A DNA stretch of 64,000 nucleotides from Apoda limacodes (lineage: Eukaryota > Arthropoda > Insecta > Lepidoptera > Limacodidae): NCBI GenBank assembly GCA_946406115.1, contig OX291551.1, forward strand, positions 8,742,001 through 8,806,000. The letters are read 5' to 3'. This document shows positions 50,601 through 60,165 of this stretch, in pieces; the stretch's first letter is position 1; the number at the start of each line of letters is the position of its first letter. A program made the position numbers and the translations under genes. The notes under the pieces were generated by a model. The model saw only the letters and a program-made list of their open reading frames with translations, ran no database searches and was not told where the DNA came from.

Positions 50601-53600
50601 AACGCATTTTATGTTGATGATTGTATAAAATTTTGTTAGTCTTCAAAAAAAAAGGCAATTCGGCAATCAAAAGTAAAAAATAAAAACTTCATGCAAGTTA
50701 AGTGTGTTATAAACGGTTAGGTATAGAAACCAACTTCAAAATCAAATTTTTAATTAATTTATACCTTTTTAGTGCATCTTTTTGAAACCTGTCATTTTGT
50801 TTTTTTGTCAAAAAGTTTTATTTTAATGTTGTAGGTTGGGCGGTTAATTTTGGGAGCTGCCCCCGTTGCTAATTTGAAACGTGTGACTTTGGAACTCGGT
50901 GGTAAAAGTCCACTAGTGGTGTTTAATGATGTCGATGGTAAGTATTTAGAGTAAATATTTCGGGTTAAAGAAATATCAACAGAATTTTCCACACATTTTT
51001 TTTTACTAAGACACTCTTTTTGCTCGTTTGTTTGGAAGTTTGTGTTCAAGAAAATCTGGCTTTCATTATTGGTAGTTCGAATATTAATTGCTTTTTGTTA
51101 TTATTTGGATGACAGTAATCGTATTAGATGGAAATTCTGTTGCTTTTAATTCTGTTACCAAATTAAAATGCCAATAACGCCTGTGTTTGACTTATGTTAT
51201 ATATCTTATATTTTTTGCTTATGAGGATACGATTCGCAGCGCCTCGCTGCGTGTTTCATACAAACGAATTTCCTACTTGTTTTGGACATTTACTGTAAAA
51301 TTTTGTATGCATAATTTTAAGCCGAATACCTATATGTCTGTGGTTTTCCGAAATCATAAAAAAAAATCTACTAACTTTATTCTTATGCGAGATCATTTGT
51401 AAGAAAAACTATAATCGTGCATAGCTTTTACACTTTATAATTTTAATAGAAAACTGGCACACTGCAGATCTAAATATTTAATTCTAGAGCACGTCTTCAA
51501 AATTTCATGGTGTTTCAGTGTCACAAATAAGTCATTTGTATGAAGCGCGCTGCGAGACGCCGCGAATCGTATTCTCTTAAAAACCAATGACATAAATTTT
51601 CAACTGTGATTTATCAACTTATATGTCGAAATTTTATTTACGTGCACGCACGTATTCTTTTAGTGGAGAAAGCTGCTCAAATCGCTCATATCGCATGCTT
51701 TGCCAACGCTGGCCAGTGCTGCTGCGCTGGTACTAGAACTTACGTCCAATCTGGCATCTATGACCAGTTTGTACAGAAATCTGCAGAAATAGCTAAAAAC
51801 AGAACAGTTGGAAATCCTTTTGAAAACGTTCAACAGGGGCCACAGGTAAAACAATAGTATATTGTTAACTGAGGGATGAAAGGCATCCATTTCTGACGAG
51901 AAATTTTGGCTCGAACGAAGCGACTAAACACACTGCTTCGTCTTTTCATTTCGAATATGAGAAAAGTAAACACAAGCCAAATTTGAAGAAGAACTTACTA
52001 TTATTCTACTTCTTATGGATATGAGGAAAGTAAACACAAGCCAAATATGATACAGGTTAATTCAAGTTGTACAATTTAATTTGCTTCAATTTTCTTAGAA
52101 TTTGCACTTATCACGCTTTCCCGCCTTTTCCTCTTTTACGCGCAACATTTTTCAAGCGCAATTTTGCCAGCCAGTATTTTTGAGTTGAAGTAATTGCTAG
52201 TTGATGAAAAGATTTTACTATTATAAATTATTTTTCTATTTTTCATGATCATAGATCCTTGATTAATTTAAACCACAAAGGTATTTGCTATAACCAGGTA
52301 TCTTATTAAATAAATTCACAAACAAAAAGTCTACAACCAAGTTAAGAATAGATATACCTAGTATTAATCGATGTGTGGCTGTATAGGTGACTGACTTTGC
52401 CCAATGTGACTGAATTTTTCTTCGTTTATATACATTTTGGCCCTAGGGCCGGCAATTACTACTTTCCACCTACTTTTTAGATAATATATGGTCTACTTTT
52501 AGAGTATGAGAGATGAAAATTTCGTTATAAAGAAATTCAATGACGTTATAAAGCCTTTCATATCAAATTTACTGCAGCAATGACATCTAATGACCGATTT
52601 ATAAGTAAGCATCGGTTTTATTGTTTCTACGTGTAATAAAATCGGCCAAGTGTGAGCTTAAATATTTATTTTATTCTGTTTTTTAGTTATAGCAGCAACA
52701 GAAATACATCTTCTGTGAAAATTTCAACTGTCTAACTATCACGGTTTATGAAATACAGCCTGGTGACAGACGGACGGATGGACAGCGACTTTGGGTACGG
52801 AACCCTAAAAATTAGTAAATGTTGTGTGTACCTTAGTATATACCGCTTTTTCTTAATTAATCCGGATTTTTCACATACGAATGTTAAAAATTCTGCCTTG
52901 TTCAAAAACATCTGGCAGCCGCTGCTAAAAGACCAGACAGTTAGTAGATACAGGACATTATATGTCCAAAAGCCTTATATTTTAGTTACTTTATTGTTTA
53001 TTAATTGCTTTCAGATTGACAAGGATATGTACACTAAGGTCCTCGGATACATCGAGGCAGGCAAAGTCGGTGGTGCCAAATGTGTCGCAGGAGGAGAAAA
53101 GCTGGGTGATAAGGGATATTACATAAAGCCCACTGTATTTGCTGATGTACAAGATGATATGAAAATCGCAAGAGAAGAGGTATGGTACAAGACTAAATAA
53201 CTCCTAACATTACTTTAACCTTTACTCTGTTGCCTTGCCTCGTCAGACCACCGATAAATACATAACTTATGCTAAACAAGGTACTTAGCAAACCTGATGA
53301 GAATCCTAGTGACTTACCAGGTGTGTCACTAATCACTAGTCATTTAGCATGCCGTACACGCTAGTGCAGACAAGGCCATACAGAGCGAAGCAAGTTCGTG
53401 TAGGTAGGTACACGTGCACAGTCTCCGTGCGCACCGCAATGGATTCATGCCTTTAAGCTTACTTACAACAACGAAACCACCATCTTACAACTTTATACCT
53501 GACTAACATAGTCTTAATACTATCATAATTATATGAATGTCCTTTATCAAAACGTGATGATTAAATAAATGTAATGATATGTGAATGTGATGAAGTATTC

Positions 53601-53780
53601 TATCACCCCATAACACACATACACCTAATATATTGCGTTAGGTATAATATATAAATATAATTTGCTCATTAATAAATAATAGGTCAACTGATAATGCAAG
53701 CAATGTTTAGAGAGTTGCGCGATATTTTTTCGGCCCATTCTTCAATGCTTTAGTAGTTTAAAGCATCTGAATGGTATATA

Positions 53781-53815
<35 letters not shown>

Positions 53816-55445
53816 CAATGTGCAGACTAGGTGTATGTGTATTATTGCAGTTCAATTTCCATTAGAGGGTAACCAGTGCCGTGACACACCCACATCATAA
53901 TGTAGACGACAGTGTGTTTTCTTCCAACCAACCTGCTTGACACGTGACAAGCCTACAATCGCCGCAATACTGTCTCTCTGAAACAGTGTACCTATCTAGA
54001 GTATTTGGAGTATTACCAGCCTTAGAGTAATTGCAGGGACAGAATATAATACTCGTTTGATTTCTCAATCTATTAAATTTTTACTCAGATCTTCGGTCCA
54101 GTGCAAAGTATTTTCAAGTTTGAGACATTCGACGAGGTGGTGGACCGTGCCAACGATACCAACTACGGCCTGGCGGCTGGAGTCATCACCAATGACCTTA
54201 CCACGGCTTTGAGCTTCGCTAAACATGCACGAGCTGGATCTATTTGGTATAATTTTATTTTGGTTCGGTTTTTTTAGTCGTAAAAAAACTTTTTTAAGAC
54301 TAGAATAGTCTTTTAAAACATGCATTCTCTAGTATTTGTTTTCTTCATGTTATTCTCTTTCTTTATTTCTCGTTTTCTTATTTCTTACAAATGTACAATT
54401 TATGATTTAAAATTGCAAATGCATAAAATATAGCCTATATACTATATATATGTCCAGAAAGTCATCATCCATCTTAATTTTTTCAGGATAAATGTCTTTG
54501 ATCACACAACTGCACAGACTCCATTCGGTGGTTTTAAAAATTCTGGTTTAGGAAGAGAACTGTGAGTTACCTTTTTACATTATTATATACATATATATAT
54601 ATAATATCAAATATTTCTGCTTACAAATGATGACAAACTGGAGACAAAATTTGTCATACCTGCATCTCGAACCGTAACATAATTATATAATTTTATGTCA
54701 TAGTTAAAGTATAAGTATAATTAAAGTATAAGTCAGTGGTGCTCTAGGGATTTCGATTTCGCCTCACGTCCTGAGGGGCGAAGGTTCGCAACCGGCGTGT
54801 ACCATTGAGTCTTTTTCTTAATTTCTAAAGTACTTTAATTATTCGCTCAACTGGCAATTCGGTGAAGGAAAACATCGCGAGGAAACCTGCATACATCAAA
54901 AAAACAAAAAGAGACGTATTTGAAGTTCACAAGCCGCACTGGACTTGCGTGTGGATTGTGACCTATATCGCGAGTGAGGGTAGGTCGTGCCCCAACAGTG
55001 GGGACCTAGGCCGCTAAGGATGTCATACTATTTATAATACAAAAATCGTAATCGCTAGAATAAACTAGCACATGGACTGAAATCAATTAATTGCGAGTTA
55101 TAACTGACTGAGTTAAGGTTACCGGATATTAGTAGGTGATGAGCCTAGTGTGGAAACTCCTATTCATTAAAAAAAGGAAATTTAGGATACATAGTCGCTT
55201 TTAAAAATAACACAACTTACAAAATTAAAACACACACCGAGTGGGATAATGCTGAGCTGACCAAGTAGCTTATTGATGAGAACCCAACAATGATTATATT
55301 AACACTAAGTAGGTATGGCACGGAAGGTTCTTTGTTACTGGTTTTATTATTTCTTTATTTAATTTACAGGGGCGAAGAAGGGATCAATCAATATTTGGAA
55401 TGCAAAACCGTTACAATGGCGCTGCCAAAGAAACCATCATTCTAA
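37536..55445 (+). CDS. Aldehyde dehydrogenase (ALDH1/2 class), tandem copy B, 11 exons
   Basis: Paralogue of copy A with the same predicted reaction, aldehyde + NAD(P)+ to acid. The joined CDS is 37536..37565, 46848..46952, 47381..47648, 48377..48493, 49307..49494, 50835..50937, 51664..51845, 53015..53179, 54089..54246, 54487..54561, 55370..55445. It totals 1467 nt or 488 residues. Exon lengths and intron phases (0,0,1,1,0,1,0,0,2,2) are identical to copy A. Key motifs are [10 protein letters not shown] (N157), [14 protein letters not shown] (E256), GQCCCAGTR with nucleophile C290, and [16 protein letters not shown]. The -CCCAG- after the active Gln is the ALDH2-type sequence, unlike the -CCVAA- of copy A. 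No presequence is visible, so it is probably cytosolic. No premature stop or frameshift was found. Introns 1 and 3 to 6 hold mobile-element debris not shared in position with copy A. No canonical AATAAA was found soon after the stop. Confidence 0.93.
37595..37895 (+). mobile_element. Jockey-like LINE 3' tail split by an inverted-repeat element
   Basis: TTCGACAACGCGCGAGTGAT then GCTCCAGGG on the left and AGGTGTTGCAAGCGTCCATT then GCAAGCTTGTTTGCCACTTA on the right together form one Jockey 3' end. The sequence at 37639..37797 interrupts it. The left piece starts only about 30 nt after the exon 1 donor of ALDH B. Confidence 0.7.
37639..37797. mobile_element. Palindromic MITE, ~160 bp
   Basis: The left arm starts TATTGGGAACTGTCTCGAGC and contains GACTCTGGAATTCG. 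The right arm has CGAATTCCAGAGTC, then AGCTCGAGACTGTTCCCAATA. The arms are inverted copies with a few gaps around a ~70-bp centre. Confidence 0.75.
37896..39730. other. ALDH B intron 1, no element recognised
   Basis: AT-rich sequence. The 149-codon open frame starting at 39420 becomes recognisable only at its end (the THAP-like part, next entry). The rest looks like read-through. Confidence 0.45.
39732..39830 (+). pseudogene. THAP zinc-finger domain fragment
   Basis: Begins [18 protein letters not shown] then VTRNHLPH. The THAP domain of THAP proteins and P-element-like transposases starts MPxxCxxxxCxNxxSK.., with HxFP downstream. Here the first zinc-binding Cys (expected at residue 4) is Phe and the HRFP-like region is altered. 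The frame soon ends in a hydrophobic AT-rich tail. It is probably a remnant of a THAP-bearing transposon. Confidence 0.5.
40168..41402 (+). pseudogene. mariner-type transposon, decayed
   Basis: Pieces of a mariner transposase in several frames: [13 protein letters not shown] (about 40345..40380), an HTH segment, then [16 protein letters not shown] (about 40778..40825, first catalytic Asp), [30 protein letters not shown] (41020..41075, second Asp), and [12 protein letters not shown] (about 41115..41150, third Asp of the DD34D triad). Degenerate terminal inverted repeats sit at the ends: CAGTCCACGCAGAAAGTTTTG on the left and CAAAACTTTCTGAGTGTCCA on the right. Total length of about 1.23 kb is normal for mariner. 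Frameshifts and stops show that it is inactive. Confidence 0.85.
41436..41602 (+). repeat. Second copy of the mariner 3' part
   Basis: Repeats 41194..41355 of the mariner element (from GAAGACGCGCTAGC through CAGGCTGGTGGAAAGTTCTT to CATAGAAGTTAGTTT) with an offset of 242 bp, but without its end. By eye the two are nearly identical. Confidence 0.85.
41603..42364. other. ALDH B intron 1, no element recognised
   Basis: AT-rich sequence with no supported feature. Confidence 0.45.
42365..42770. other. Unidentified segment, richer in GC
   Basis: A ~230-bp part (42470..42720) is visibly richer in G+C and CpG than its surroundings and is open on both strands (115 and 100 codons). The + frame is basic, Arg-rich and low in complexity ([14 protein letters not shown]), with no family recognised. 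It may be the 5' region of a retroelement. Confidence 0.4.
42975..43300 (-). repeat. Dispersed repeat, inverted copy
   Basis: Starts AGGGTTCCGTAGTCAACAAG and has TGTCTGTCCGTCCGTCCGTC, the reverse complement of the GACA/CTACGGAACCCT tail, and a ACCCCATCGTGTGGGGTATC segment. The head is missing. Confidence 0.65.
43340..44640 (+). pseudogene. Non-LTR retrotransposon, 5'-truncated, RT and C-terminal parts
   Basis: Frame 43339..44058 gives [83 protein letters not shown] palm motifs in order. The catalytic YADD box reads YADH. After a frameshift near 44050 the frame continues as [54 protein letters not shown] and LRDRFNFL to about 44518, then a short [12 protein letters not shown] end (44550..44580). 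It closes with a TA-rich tail. The motif set fits the Jockey/CR1/I group of LINEs, a different family from the other Jockey copies here. Confidence 0.85.
44592..44640. repeat. TA microsatellite at a LINE 3' end
   Basis: ATATATGTATATATATATAT and further TA units directly after the LINE coding end. Probably its expanded 3' tail. Confidence 0.85.
45180..46800 (+). repeat. Array of diverged ~250-300-bp units
   Basis: Several successive units repeat the order CAAATTTTCATCCCCTATTT, GGGGATGATTTTCCAAAAA, AAATACCAATTTTTATGCAT, TGACGGATTTCCATACAAAC and GAATTTTGCAAAATCCGTTC. The array ends in GTGCATTGATATATCAGTCA and GTCAGTCAGT near 46785. It ends less than 60 nt before ALDH B exon 2. A single unit sits in intron 1 of ALDH A (12940..13260). 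Confidence 0.75.
46848..46952 (+). CDS. ALDH copy B exon 2
   Basis: Begins [16 protein letters not shown] and ends QVAEGDK. Acceptor TCTTCAG, donor GTAAAA. The 45180..46800 repeat array ends immediately upstream. Confidence 0.92.
47381..47648 (+). CDS. ALDH copy B exon 3
   Basis: Begins [18 protein letters not shown] and contains LETLDCGKP. Donor GTAACT after the GCA G of IPA. Same 268 nt as copy A. Confidence 0.92.
47895..48135 (-). mobile_element. Possible decayed Jockey-like fragment, antisense
   Basis: Short matches such as CAACCCATTAAAAAGCTAAT and CAAAGTAGCCGTGG recall the antisense Jockey C-terminal part, but the middle is too diverged to confirm. Confidence 0.3.
48377..48493 (+). CDS. 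ALDH copy B exon 4 (oxyanion Asn)
   Basis: [18 protein letters not shown] then [10 protein letters not shown]. Acceptor TTTACAG, donor GTAAAG. Confidence 0.92.
48690..48995 (-). mobile_element. Jockey-like LINE 3' part, antisense
   Basis: TACCACCAAGTTGGCAAACA, AGCTTGCGGTCCGCCTTATG, CGGTCACCGCAGCCTATGAA, CCACTTCTTTATTAAAGAAC, then CTTAAGCGTTCACGAAAGG and ACAATTCCTCAG. Same antisense order as 31480..31860. Confidence 0.7.
49307..49494 (+). CDS. ALDH copy B exon 5 (NAD-binding)
   Basis: [18 protein letters not shown] through [10 protein letters not shown]. Differs from copy A at nine of 62 residues by eye. Acceptor TTTTAG, donor GTACCT. Confidence 0.92.
49545..49790 (-). mobile_element. Jockey-like LINE fragment, antisense
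   Basis: AAATCCTAATCACTACCTTA, CTAATTCCACAACCTAAG, GTGTGAGAATGAATTTCCTA and GTGGGCATTATTTCAAGCAA follow the antisense Jockey C-terminal coding part at lower similarity. It starts about 50 nt after ALDH B exon 5. Confidence 0.6.
50325..50440 (-). mobile_element. 5S-rRNA-derived SINE fragment, antisense
   Basis: CCCCGACGTTGCTTAACTTT (5S-like, antisense) followed by ATCGTTTCC...ACACATGTGTTACTGTTTC and CTAGATGGCGCTGTAACCGT. The order of the 5S-like piece and the GATGGCGCTGTA motif matches 35482..35655. Confidence 0.55.
50835..50937 (+). CDS. ALDH copy B exon 6 (general-base Glu)
   Basis: [17 protein letters not shown] then [17 protein letters not shown]. Acceptor TTGTAG, donor GTAAGT. Confidence 0.92.
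51223..51577. mobile_element. MITE family M, copy 3 (ALDH B intron 6)
   Basis: Left end GAGGATACGATTCGCAGCGC, then TTTCATACAAACGAATTTCC. Right end TTTGTATGAAGCGCGCTGCG, then GCGAATCGTATTCTC. The centre seems to contain parts of the interior in inverted order compared with copies 1 and 2, so the family may be long-armed. Confidence 0.75.
51664..51845 (+). CDS. ALDH copy B exon 7 (catalytic Cys)
   Basis: [18 protein letters not shown] then [18 protein letters not shown]. The middle Cys of CCC is the nucleophile. Acceptor TTTTAG, donor GTAAAA. Confidence 0.93.
51950..52055. repeat. Local duplication of ~30 bp
   Basis: ATGAGRAAAGTAAACACAAG followed by CCAAAT occurs twice, near 51957 and 52020, about 63 bp apart. 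Confidence 0.7.
52637..52813 (+). repeat. Short internally deleted copy of the dispersed repeat
   Basis: Head AAAATCGGCCAAGTGTGAGC and tail GACAGACGGACGGATGGACA, then TACGGAACCCTAAAAATT, but only about 180 bp in all. The interior matches the antisense copy at 24640..24750 (CAGCAACAGAAATACATCTT). Confidence 0.75.
53015..53179 (+). CDS. ALDH copy B exon 8
   Basis: [17 protein letters not shown] to DDMKIAREE. Acceptor TTTCAG, donor GTATGG. The reading frame is open upstream into the intron, but the acceptor and the paralogue fix the exon start. Confidence 0.92.
53180..54088. other. ALDH B intron 8
   Basis: No element recognised except a TA run at about 53783..53813. Confidence 0.5.
54089..54246 (+). 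CDS. ALDH copy B exon 9
   Basis: [17 protein letters not shown] to ARAGSIW (Trp codon split). Acceptor ACTCAG, donor GTATAA. Confidence 0.92.
54487..54561 (+). CDS. ALDH copy B exon 10
   Basis: [18 protein letters not shown] then SGLGRE. Acceptor TTTCAG, donor GTGAGT. Confidence 0.92.
54725..55015 (+). mobile_element. tRNA-derived SINE, near full length (ALDH B intron 10)
   Basis: tRNA-like head with a B-box GAAGGTTCGCAACC (about 54780..54793). The body has GAAGGAAAACATCGCGAGGA then AACCTGCATACATC, followed by CGCACTGGACTTGCGTG, and a 3' part GAGGGTAGGTCGTGCCCCAA then CAGTGGGGACCTA shared with 13990..14160. This is a typical lepidopteran SINE architecture. Confidence 0.8.
55370..55445 (+). 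CDS. ALDH copy B exon 11 (stop codon)
   Basis: [18 protein letters not shown] then PKKPSF and TAA. Acceptor TTTACAG. Confidence 0.92.
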
Positions 55446-58025
55446 AATAACGAAGTGCGCCTAAAGTTAAGGGAAATGTGATAGATATACGCTTTGTTAA
55501 TGTAAGGTATATATTGAATAGAGACTGAGTTACTGTCAGTATATATTTATTGTTACGTTAAATATATTTCTCTGTTTAGTTGTATCCAGTTATTTAATTC
55601 TATGCACATTTTAAAAAATAAGTTTCTTAATTTCATACGAAAGTTTGCTTGCTTCAGCTTTTATACGCCTCTCTGCAGAGTCATAGATCTCTACTTAGAG
55701 AAGGAGGCTTAGGATATATTTCACAGCACTGACCCTGTGCGAATTGGCCGAAATTTGTCGATCTAGTAGCCACTCGACTTTCAGCCTTTGACTCGGCTTA
55801 ACGACTGCTATCACATGACAACATTCATCACCGACAGCTTAACGAGCACTGTGAAGCACGAAGGAGCACGCACGACGTTGCTTAACTTCGATTACCGGTT
55901 CTGATAGGCGAATGTAGCTGTGCCACGAACTCAGCTATATTAGAGCATGATTACAAAAATGTGCAATATTTATATTTCTTTATCGATTTTGGCTAGTTAG
56001 AAACTAAATCTAACAGCAATAATTTGTAATGGTTTTAGTTTATTTCAAAGGTTCAAAGGTAGACATTTTCGTTCTCTTTCACTCAGTTAATGACTATTAG
56101 TAAATTTGTTAGGTTATAAAGTGTGGAGGCAGTGAGTCGGCAACTTCAGACCCATTTGATAATTTTAGTGACCCATGCACTTGAAGTTCGACAATAAAGT
56201 GCAATATATTAAAATAATATATCTTTATCTAAATATGTAAAACAGAATATAATACTAATTCATCAACGCAGAACCGAAAAGTTTTGAAAATAGGTTCCTT
56301 TTATGGCGTAAATATCAACTAAGAAATAATTTTGCGGGCTTTGTATAAAAATACTTAAATTTAGTTACATAATCTCTTTGTTTGTCTAGGATTAAGTTGT
56401 CACACTGAAATAAGAGTTTTTTCGTAATAATATTTTCATAACTAATATTCCTGTTAACTACTCCAAGTAATCACAAACAATAATCGCAGTAATACCGTGT
56501 TTTTTTTTCACTTCCACTAATATAATTATTTTTAACCTTACCTTAGTTTTTACAGTCCCTTATGTCGAAGCTTAAGCAGTGTTCGATATAATGTTACTGT
56601 CAACTATTTCAACTTTGTAATAGCAAATACATAATTATACTAGCAGTAGTTTAATCTAGTAGCAGTCTGTATGAACATCGGTCAGCTCTAAAATACCTAC
56701 TGTATTTTATTTTTTCATTTTCATAACGACACTGGCAACGTTTGTGTCTGTTGATAAAGTTACCTTATTTTTTAGTCATTAATGTCGTAACAAAGCGGTG
56801 GTCGATATAATGTTTGCGTCATAGACATAGATAACTGGACAGCGCTTTTCCAAGCCAGATGTGAAAAAATAGTAACAAAAGTGTGATAGAAACGAAGCGA
56901 AGCGAAGCAAAGGTCTTCTGTCTGATTCTAACTTGTTTTAATAAACATCAACGAACAAAATGGTGGGTGGACGTTGATAGAACGAGAAAAGAGACCGCAG
57001 TTTCTTTTTGTATCTCTCTAAGTGTGGCCAATTTTGTGAGGCTCCATAGAACAAATCAAACAATATTTAATTAAAAAGGGTTTCTAAGAACACTTTTGAA
57101 TCGTCAATACAATATAAACAGTGTTAATTTCTGCCAAAAAGAGCTGGCAAGAAGTTCTATTTAAAGTAATAATGCAATACTTTGATAATCAGCCAACAAG
57201 AAAAAAAGTCAATTATTATTTTTTGTTTTCATGTAGCATTGGTGACGCATCATTTGAAGCGTCAAATATCGTCAATTGTGTGAAGGAATTCAGATATTTA
57301 AGAGTACTCCGATATTTAATAGTACTAGTTCGATTAGTACCGTCATAATAAAATTATACCCTTGCACAATCATATGTATACATATACTTATAACTATCCA
57401 TGTTTTTTTTTTATAATTGAGAAGTTTCCCGGGCAGGAGGAACCGCGGGCAAAAGCTAGTATATTATAAATGCGATAGTGAGTTTGTTCGTTTGTCCCTG
57501 CATCTCGTCACAACGGATTACGGAACACGCAGGTAATGGTTCCCATCAGCCACTTCAACTATGTTATAATAATAACTTCCTAAGTCCTGCGTCCCTTTAC
57601 AAAAAACAAATGGCGTATATCTTTTAGTCCTGAGTATTGCGAGGAAGGGGATGTCATTATGGGCGAATGTACTTTATATAGAAACAAAGAGTTATTATAA
57701 AAGAGTCCTGAAATTTCAGCACCAGTGTGCCTAGTGTGTGCGTCAACGAAATACATGTATGGAAATGAAGAAATGCCACTAGCGTACGCGTTTTAAGACG
57801 GTTTTTTCTCATAGGACTTTTAATGAAAACCCGAACGCGATAGAAGAGTTACAAACACGCAAAAACGCACACTTGGCACACGGCTTAAACTATTTTATAC
57901 TATGCTTAATTTTTTTTTGTTAGAACATTGTTTATAATTAAGAGAAGATATATTTGTACTAAGTCAAATTGCCTACATTTTTTTTTGTTTATAAAGAACA
58001 CTCGGGCTCAGTGTTTGTTGAAAAT
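55446..58025. other. Intergenic between ALDH B and a LINE copy
   Basis: No gene recognised. 55868..55910 (ACGACGTTGCTTAACTTCGA) is a weak 5S-SINE-like piece, antisense. 56620..56790 shares TAATCTAGTAGCAGTCTGTN-like sequence with the lipase intron at 60610 and 61030. 57465..57670 starts TATAAATGCGATAGTGAGTT, the start of a common dispersed repeat. No AATAAA was found close to the ALDH B stop. Confidence 0.45.
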
Positions 58026-58029
58026 TTTA

Positions 58030-59640
58030 TTTTGTTTTTTTTTTTTACCACTTAGGTGATAAACAAGCATACGGTCCACTTGATGGTAAGCGGTCACCGT
58101 GGCCTATGGACGCTTGTAATACCAGGGTCATCACTCGCGCGTTGCCGACCTTTCAAAAATCCAATAACTTCTTTCTTGAAGACCACACTTCTCTGAATCC
58201 ACACTGTACGCGACCATTTCGGTTCTAAAGTGTGAGACTGAATTCGGCGATGGCGAGCGGTGCGATGGTAGAAAGTAGCCGTGGGCATCATTTCGAACAA
58301 TTCCTCAGGAAACATCTCATTGTACAAGCGGTAGAACACACACAGGGAGGCAAAGTTTCTCCTCAGACTTAAGGTTACGATACGGCAAGTGAGTTTGGGA
58401 CCGCCGACAATTCTAACAGCCCGTCGTTGAACCGAGTCAAAAGTGCCAAGCTAGTATCCGGGTGCACCCGCCCAGAGATGGCAGCAGTATGATGGTCCAT
58501 ATGGGGCCCAACTTGCGACTTGTAAAGCAGCAACCTCTGCCCCGACGTGAAAGTACTGCCTTGCTCTGTTGAATACACCTAGTTTTTTGGGCGCCAGCTT
58601 CACCTTGTCTTGCAATTGATCTCGGAACTGAACATAGCGGAGATGTCAACACCAAGGATCCCAATGTTCTTGGAGATAGAGGGGGGAGTTTTCTGGAATT
58701 GTGAGTCGGTGAATGGGGTTTTCTTAGCGGTGAACGCGCAGACTTGTGTCTTTGTAGGGTTGAATGGGACCAAGTTTACCTGTCCCCAGACAGAGACCAT
58801 GGACAGTGTGGTCTCGATTTGAGACACAAGTTCTCCGCGGTTTTCCTCCACAACGGAACGAGGGATGTTTGCACGACACGTGTAATAAGCGTCTCCAGTA
58901 CTGTCATCTGCATAGCAATGCATGTTGTTGATGTCCAACATGTCATTGATATACAGTATAAACAGCTTCTACTATTAGAAGAAGAAGAAGAAACAGCGTA
59001 GGAGACAGCATAGAGCCTCGGGCACTCCGTAAGAGTGCAACATCGATAGAAGACCCCGTTGCCAGACCCATGTCCAGGCTACAAGCTAATGCCTACCCCT
59101 GTCTCTCAATAGCTAGTGCCCATCGGTGTGTGAGATACACTAGACAGTCACCATTCGAGCGACCGTGGCGAAAGCAATATTGACGGTCACTGACCAGGTT
59201 GTGTTCTTCTAGGTATCTTAGAAGCTTTGTGTTAATCACACGCTCCATCACCTTGGAGAGGAGAGAGGTAATAGCGATAGGCCTGTAATCTGATCGATCG
59301 CCCTTGGGCACCGGATGCACATTCGCAGTCTTCCATGAAGATGGAAATTGCCTTGTGTGGTAGAAAAGCGCGAAGAGGCGCGTGAGTACAGGACGTAACT
59401 CAGGAGCACACTGCTGAAGCACCCCTGCTGGTATACCGTCTGGCCCATTCGACTTATGAACGTCTAGAGAAAGCAACGCCCGCCGGTACTCCCCGCTTTG
59501 TTATGGAGATTTCCGGCATGGTCTTACCGCACCACGGTATAGTAGGTGGTACAGCGCCTTCATCGTTCATATTCGAGTAGCACTATGGGCCAAGTCACCA
59601 TCAGTCTTTCGCAGTGGTGGTAACGACGAGTGGTACTGTG
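58030..59640 (-). pseudogene. Jockey-like LINE, longest copy, antisense
   Basis: On the - strand, in order from 59640 downwards: NGPDGIPAGVLQQCAPELRP, FPSSWKTANVHPVPKGD, SDYRPIAITSLLSKVMERVI, FRHGRSNGDCLVYLTHRWAL, then (58941 down) CYADDSTGDAYYTCRAN, IETTLSMVSVWGQVNLVPFN, TQVCAFTAKKTPF, ISKNIGILGVDISAMF, QRLLLYKSQVGPHMDH, and [16 protein letters not shown] to FLKGRQRAS. The 3' UTR ends in a T-run at 58038. RT motifs, including an intact YADD, are readable, but stops and frameshifts divide the ORF. A GAAGAAGAAG stretch lies near 58978..58990. Confidence 0.88.
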
Positions 59641-59964
59641 GCAAAAATTTGCGTAAACATTCATTAGTACTAACAAATCGCCGCGATCTAGTAGCGCAAT
59701 AAAGTTTAGGTGAAAAAAACCCTATAAATTAATAAAATATGTAGCACAAAAGGTATCCTTAAAACTAACAAATACGTCAAAATATTCTTCTTGTCAATGT
59801 ATAAAATTTGAAATAGCCTCGTATGTAATTCATAACACTGTAAAATAAATTAGAAACCTGTGTGGAAATCTGCAAAACCGATTCTTTTTGTAGTGAAAGC
59901 CAAAGGTAAGTCACAATCTTTACAATAGGCGGTAGTATTAATCGTACAACCCTTCTGTCTTCAC

Positions 59965-60165
59965 CTATGTTGTGTTAGTAACCGACTCCGCAATTGCGCA
60001 GTAAATATCTTTTTCTGAAAGCAGGTAGTCATCTAGTTTATCCTCTACATAATGCTTAAAAGCACGTAGTTGAACATTTTTGTGAGAACGTGTTCCTTGC
60101 AGATTTTGATCCGCCTTAAACTTTATCCAGGCATTAACACCGGACAACTCAATCAATAAACCTTA
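59965..60165 (-). pseudogene. Unidentified ORF fragment, possibly transposase C-terminus
   Basis: The - frame gives LIELSGVNAWIKFKADQN, LQGTRSHKNVQLRAFKHY and VEDKLDDYLLSEKDIYCA. The SGVNAWIKF stretch faintly recalls piggyBac-type transposases, but I cannot confirm a family. It does not continue the lipase reading. Confidence 0.3.

Noticed and set aside
52748..53014. Open frame extending ALDH B exon 8 upstream
   Set aside because: The exon start is set by the TTTCAG acceptor and by the exactly matching 165-nt exon of copy A. The upstream part is a repeat tail and intron.
59965..60165. A further exon of the lipase gene
   Set aside because: The encoded SGVNAWIKF / KHYVEDKLDDYLLSEK sequence has no lipase motif, and no acceptor phase links it to 61212.
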